Shown here: positions 61,680 to 64,000 of the stretch, in pieces
How positions within the stretch are numbered: position 1 is the stretch's first letter
Layout: every line of letters starts with the position of its first letter
Source: Melampsora larici-populina 98AG31
Taxonomy: Eukaryota > Basidiomycota > Pucciniomycetes > Pucciniales > Melampsoraceae
Direction: 5' to 3'
Assembly: GCF_000204055.1 (NCBI RefSeq)
Contig: NW_006768773.1
Span: 837,879 to 901,878, forward strand
DNA: 64,000 bases
Translations under genes and position numbers: made by a program
Notes under the pieces: model-generated
The model's database searches: none
The model's input: the letters and a program-made list of their open reading frames with translations, nothing else
What the model was told of the DNA's origin: nothing

Positions 61680-62942
61680 CACTACACAAAATATAATATT
61701 TTCTGGGCAGAAAATTAAATTATTGATACACAAAAATATTGAGAGGCCAGGAGAAGGGCAAAAAATAAATAAAAATATGCATCTTGTTCCCTGCCGTGAG
61801 AGCTTCACTCTCCATATTTTTCCATATTTTCACAGTCCGTATTGATAAGTGTACCAACAATAAACCTTCATAATCATCCAATTACAGCCTGTAACAAGCA
61901 CTGAAATTTGGCTCATTAGTGTCTAGAGAAACTTTTGATTTCTGAAAACACCTATAACTTTGTCAAATCTGCCTCAAAACACTCGATTTTAAGTGCATTA
62001 GAAAGCTGAACTCTTCCTCTCAAACTTTCATAGGATCAAGAACTATGTAGCTAGTATGACAATCATTCTATGGATCTGTATGAGGACCCTGGAATACACC
62101 CATGGAGGGTACTGACGAAAAAACCGACCTTTTGTTGACGTAGTTTTTCGATACTAAACTGCACTCTATCAAGACCTACAGGAGCACAAAAGATGCACCA
62201 GAATGAAGGCTTTCAAATGCACTAGCTCGCAGCCTGGTAACACCAATATTACCTAAGATATATCAATGTAACGCCCAAAAAAGGGCCAAAAATCGAGGGT
62301 CGGTTTTTGGCCTTGGAGGTCGAAAAAAAAATTGCGCCATCGCGATTTACGCCGCCGTGAGACATGATGCCGGGCTCTGTCTGGTCTCATCTGATAGCCC
62401 TACTCCATGCGCATCTTTTGAAGTGCTCTGCAGCTTCATAGAGGCACTGGTGCGTAGTGTAGAGGCAAAAAACTGAAAATCATGCTCCGTCAGTACCCTC
62501 CATGGGTGTATTCCAGGGTCCATCTGTATGTACAAATGTATAAAAAAGATGATATCTTTTTTAGCAGACCAGCATGCTGTGTGGTCCTATTATGAACTAT
62601 TTGGAGGACAATTCCAGCTTACCAATGCACCCAAAATTGAGCGTTTTGGACCGGAATTGAAAAATTATGAGTATTTTCAGAAATCAAAAGTTTCTCTAAA
62701 CACCAATGAGCCAAATTTCAGTGCTTGTTACAGGTTGTAATTGGATGATTGTGAAGGTTTATTGTTAGTACACTTATCAATATGGACTGTAAAAATACGC
62801 AAAAATATGCAGAGTGAAGTTCTCAACGCAGGGAACAAGATGCATATTTTTATTCATTTTTTGCTCTCCTCCTGGCCTCTCAATATTTTTGTGTATCAAT
62901 AATTTAATTTTCTGCCCAGAAAATATTATCTTTCTTGTAGTG
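61680..62942. mobile_element. Non-autonomous CACTA (EnSpm)-type foldback element
   Basis: 1,263 bp. Left tip CACTACACAAAATATAATAT; right tip as reverse complement CACTACAAGAAAGATAATAT. The 3-bp target duplication TGA is at 61677-61679 and 62943-62945. Long inverted arms run ~61680-62116 and ~62486-62942 (roughly 90% alike by eye). They include GGGCAGAAAATTAAATTATT near the tips and CACCCATGGAGGGTACTGAC at the inner end. The ~370-bp core codes for nothing recognisable. The CACTA tip and the 3-bp duplication are both diagnostic of the superfamily; arms of >430 bp are unusually long for it. Confidence 0.9.
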
Positions 62943-63378
62943 TGAAGACGCCGAACTATCAGCAACATCACTTTTACGTTGTTTTCACACACCTCTGAAT
63001 CCAGCCTGAAAACTCCACTCCAAGTTACTGTTAGACGGGAATCATTGTTGTTTGCCATTGAGTCGTTATGAATGATTGTAAATAATAAGAAGATGTAACC
63101 CGTAGGAAGGTCGACATATTGCAAAGCAGGAGGGACGTCTTTTATGAGCTGAAAATGTTAGCTCGCGTCAAGATTCCCCTCCCGCCCCAACCCTTGCATA
63201 ACACTTCCACGTGTCGTCGTAATTAACACAATGTCATGCACAGGAAAAACTGAAACCGTCATATCTCAACATCTAAAGTAAGCCTACCCAAAAACGTTGC
63301 TCAACGCGCTCCCTCGCATCCTTCATTATTATTCAATACTTCATTGCGCCCTACCTCCATCAAACAACAGCACCGGTA

Positions 63379-64000
63379 TGCAATCTAATGAAGACCTCCC
63401 ACTCACCATGGATGGTATCGTTGAAATACGCACCCCAGTGAGTCTCGCTGTACAAGAGATACACGTCCCGCTGTCGAAGAGATACGCTCGAGCTAACAGT
63501 CAATGCAGCCTTCCGTGCATACTCGCGGAGGCACAACAGACTATCATTACGAAGTCAATGCAGTGCACCCCTTTATCAGTGATTGTCACTCTCCTTTCAA
63601 TCTTTCGTCTACACGGATCGCCCCTCTCGACACTGGCGTAACCATAGCTTTTTCTGGTACTGTCTTTGTCAGCCAATACCAGGCCAATCTGATCGTCAAC
63701 GTCAACAGTGGTGTCTTAGCTCCGGTGCCTATGCCATCCGAAGCATTCCCGTATAGCCCCAATCTCATCAATGTCTCGGGGCGAGGTCGAATCACGCAGC
63801 GACACCCAATTAGACTAGATCAAAACACAAACCAATGGTGGCTTCTTATATTAACACACACCGCATTCATTAGCAGCGTAAGTCTGTTCTCATGTTCTCT
63901 ATGTGATTTCTGCTCATACCTACCTTCAGCTTGATAGATTCGTCAAGTTTGAGATACACTACGTTGATAATCAAGAACATATCGCCCAAATGAGAGGTCT
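63379..64000 (+). CDS. Partial gene of an uncharacterised rust-type family
   Basis: ATG at 63379 (MQSNEDLPLTMDGIVEIRTP). The good coding signal then passes into another frame: EVNAVHPFISDCHSPFNLSS, VTIAFSGTVFVSQYQANLIV, LINVSGRGRITQRHPIRLDQ, QWWLLILTHTAFISS. A clean intron follows (GTAAGT at 63878, CAG at 63929), then LDRFVKFEIHYVDNQEHIAQ running off the end. The change of frame between ~63490 and ~63530 has no intron signal and suggests a one-base indel, so it may be a pseudogene. Repeated VxFSGxV / ISGRG elements hint at an OB-like beta fold (weak inference). I associate this pattern with multi-copy uncharacterised rust proteins; its position inside a putative Helitron would explain spread. 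Confidence 0.5.

Larger units (their letters stand above)
60266..64000 (+). mobile_element. Putative Helitron-like element, 5' end (runs off window)
   Basis: At 60266 the sequence reads TCTACTATAATAATAAATC after an A. This resembles Helitron 5' termini (TC followed by a TACTATAATAAT-like string), and Helitrons insert between A and T. Base composition and codon style change here: 60300-61679 is richer in C and CG than the AT-rich DNA before it, with broken frames such as the one at 60362-60664 (MRHLGYAHPRLYYVPKNKLL). No Rep-helicase or 3' CTRR hairpin lies inside the window, so this rests on the 5' end and composition. A CACTA-type element interrupts it at 61680-62942. Confidence 0.45.

Overview
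The window looks like nuclear DNA of a basidiomycete, most likely a rust fungus (Pucciniales). The genes have many short GT-AG introns and AT-rich intergenic DNA, and the best protein matches I recognise are basidiomycete-type. About half of the window is mobile-element DNA. Small secreted protein genes sit next to housekeeping genes, which is typical of rusts. The species cannot be fixed from sequence reading alone.

Layout. 1-8547: a 1.9-kb foldback DNA element with 9-bp target duplications (553-2438), a Stealth-family (Xpt1-like) sugar-phosphotransferase gene on the minus strand (2813-5635), then mostly empty DNA. 8548-13324: a Golgi GRASP gene (10649-12278, minus) bracketed by two inverted ~0.7-kb arms. 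The left arm carries two 282-bp TA-flanked MITEs that the right arm lacks. 13504-19824: a 283-bp foldback MITE, a decayed hAT transposase (14450-18720) and two more palindromic MITEs. 20275-32000 is the most gene-dense stretch: two unrecognised genes, a tricalbin/Mug190-like SMP-C2 lipid-transfer protein (24430-29050) and TAM41 (mitochondrial CDP-diacylglycerol synthase, 30430-31963). 32242-36668: two tandem copies of a ~1.74-kb unit, each with a small secreted protein gene, separated by a decayed copia RNase H fragment. 37980-42998: a young, complete-looking Ty1/copia retrotransposon with 334-bp LTRs and a 5-bp target duplication. 43000-47460: degraded repeats and a nested foldback element. 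47467-57420: a second gene island with Sec61-beta, Vps17 (retromer), mitochondrial ribosomal protein uS7m and a GRAM-TBC-EF-hand Rab-GAP. 57421-64000: AT-rich DNA, then the apparent 5' end of a Helitron-like element (60266) that runs off the window, carries a partial rust-type gene (63379 onward) and is interrupted by a 1.26-kb CACTA-type element (61680-62942).

The housekeeping genes lean toward membrane biology: Golgi stacking (GRASP), Golgi glycan phosphotransfer (Stealth), ER translocation (Sec61-beta), ER-PM lipid transfer (tricalbin-like), endosomal retrieval (Vps17), Rab GTPase control (GRAM-TBC) and mitochondrial cardiolipin supply (TAM41). They are not an operon, and I infer no shared regulation.

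The strongest observation is a mutation signature in the copia element. The four LTR differences and the three stops in its otherwise open reading frame are all compatible with TCG to TTG changes on the element's sense strand. This is the context reported for RIP-like hypermutation in Pucciniomycotina. Single in-frame TGA codons in two nearby conserved genes (Sec61-beta and uS7m) have the same TTGA context.
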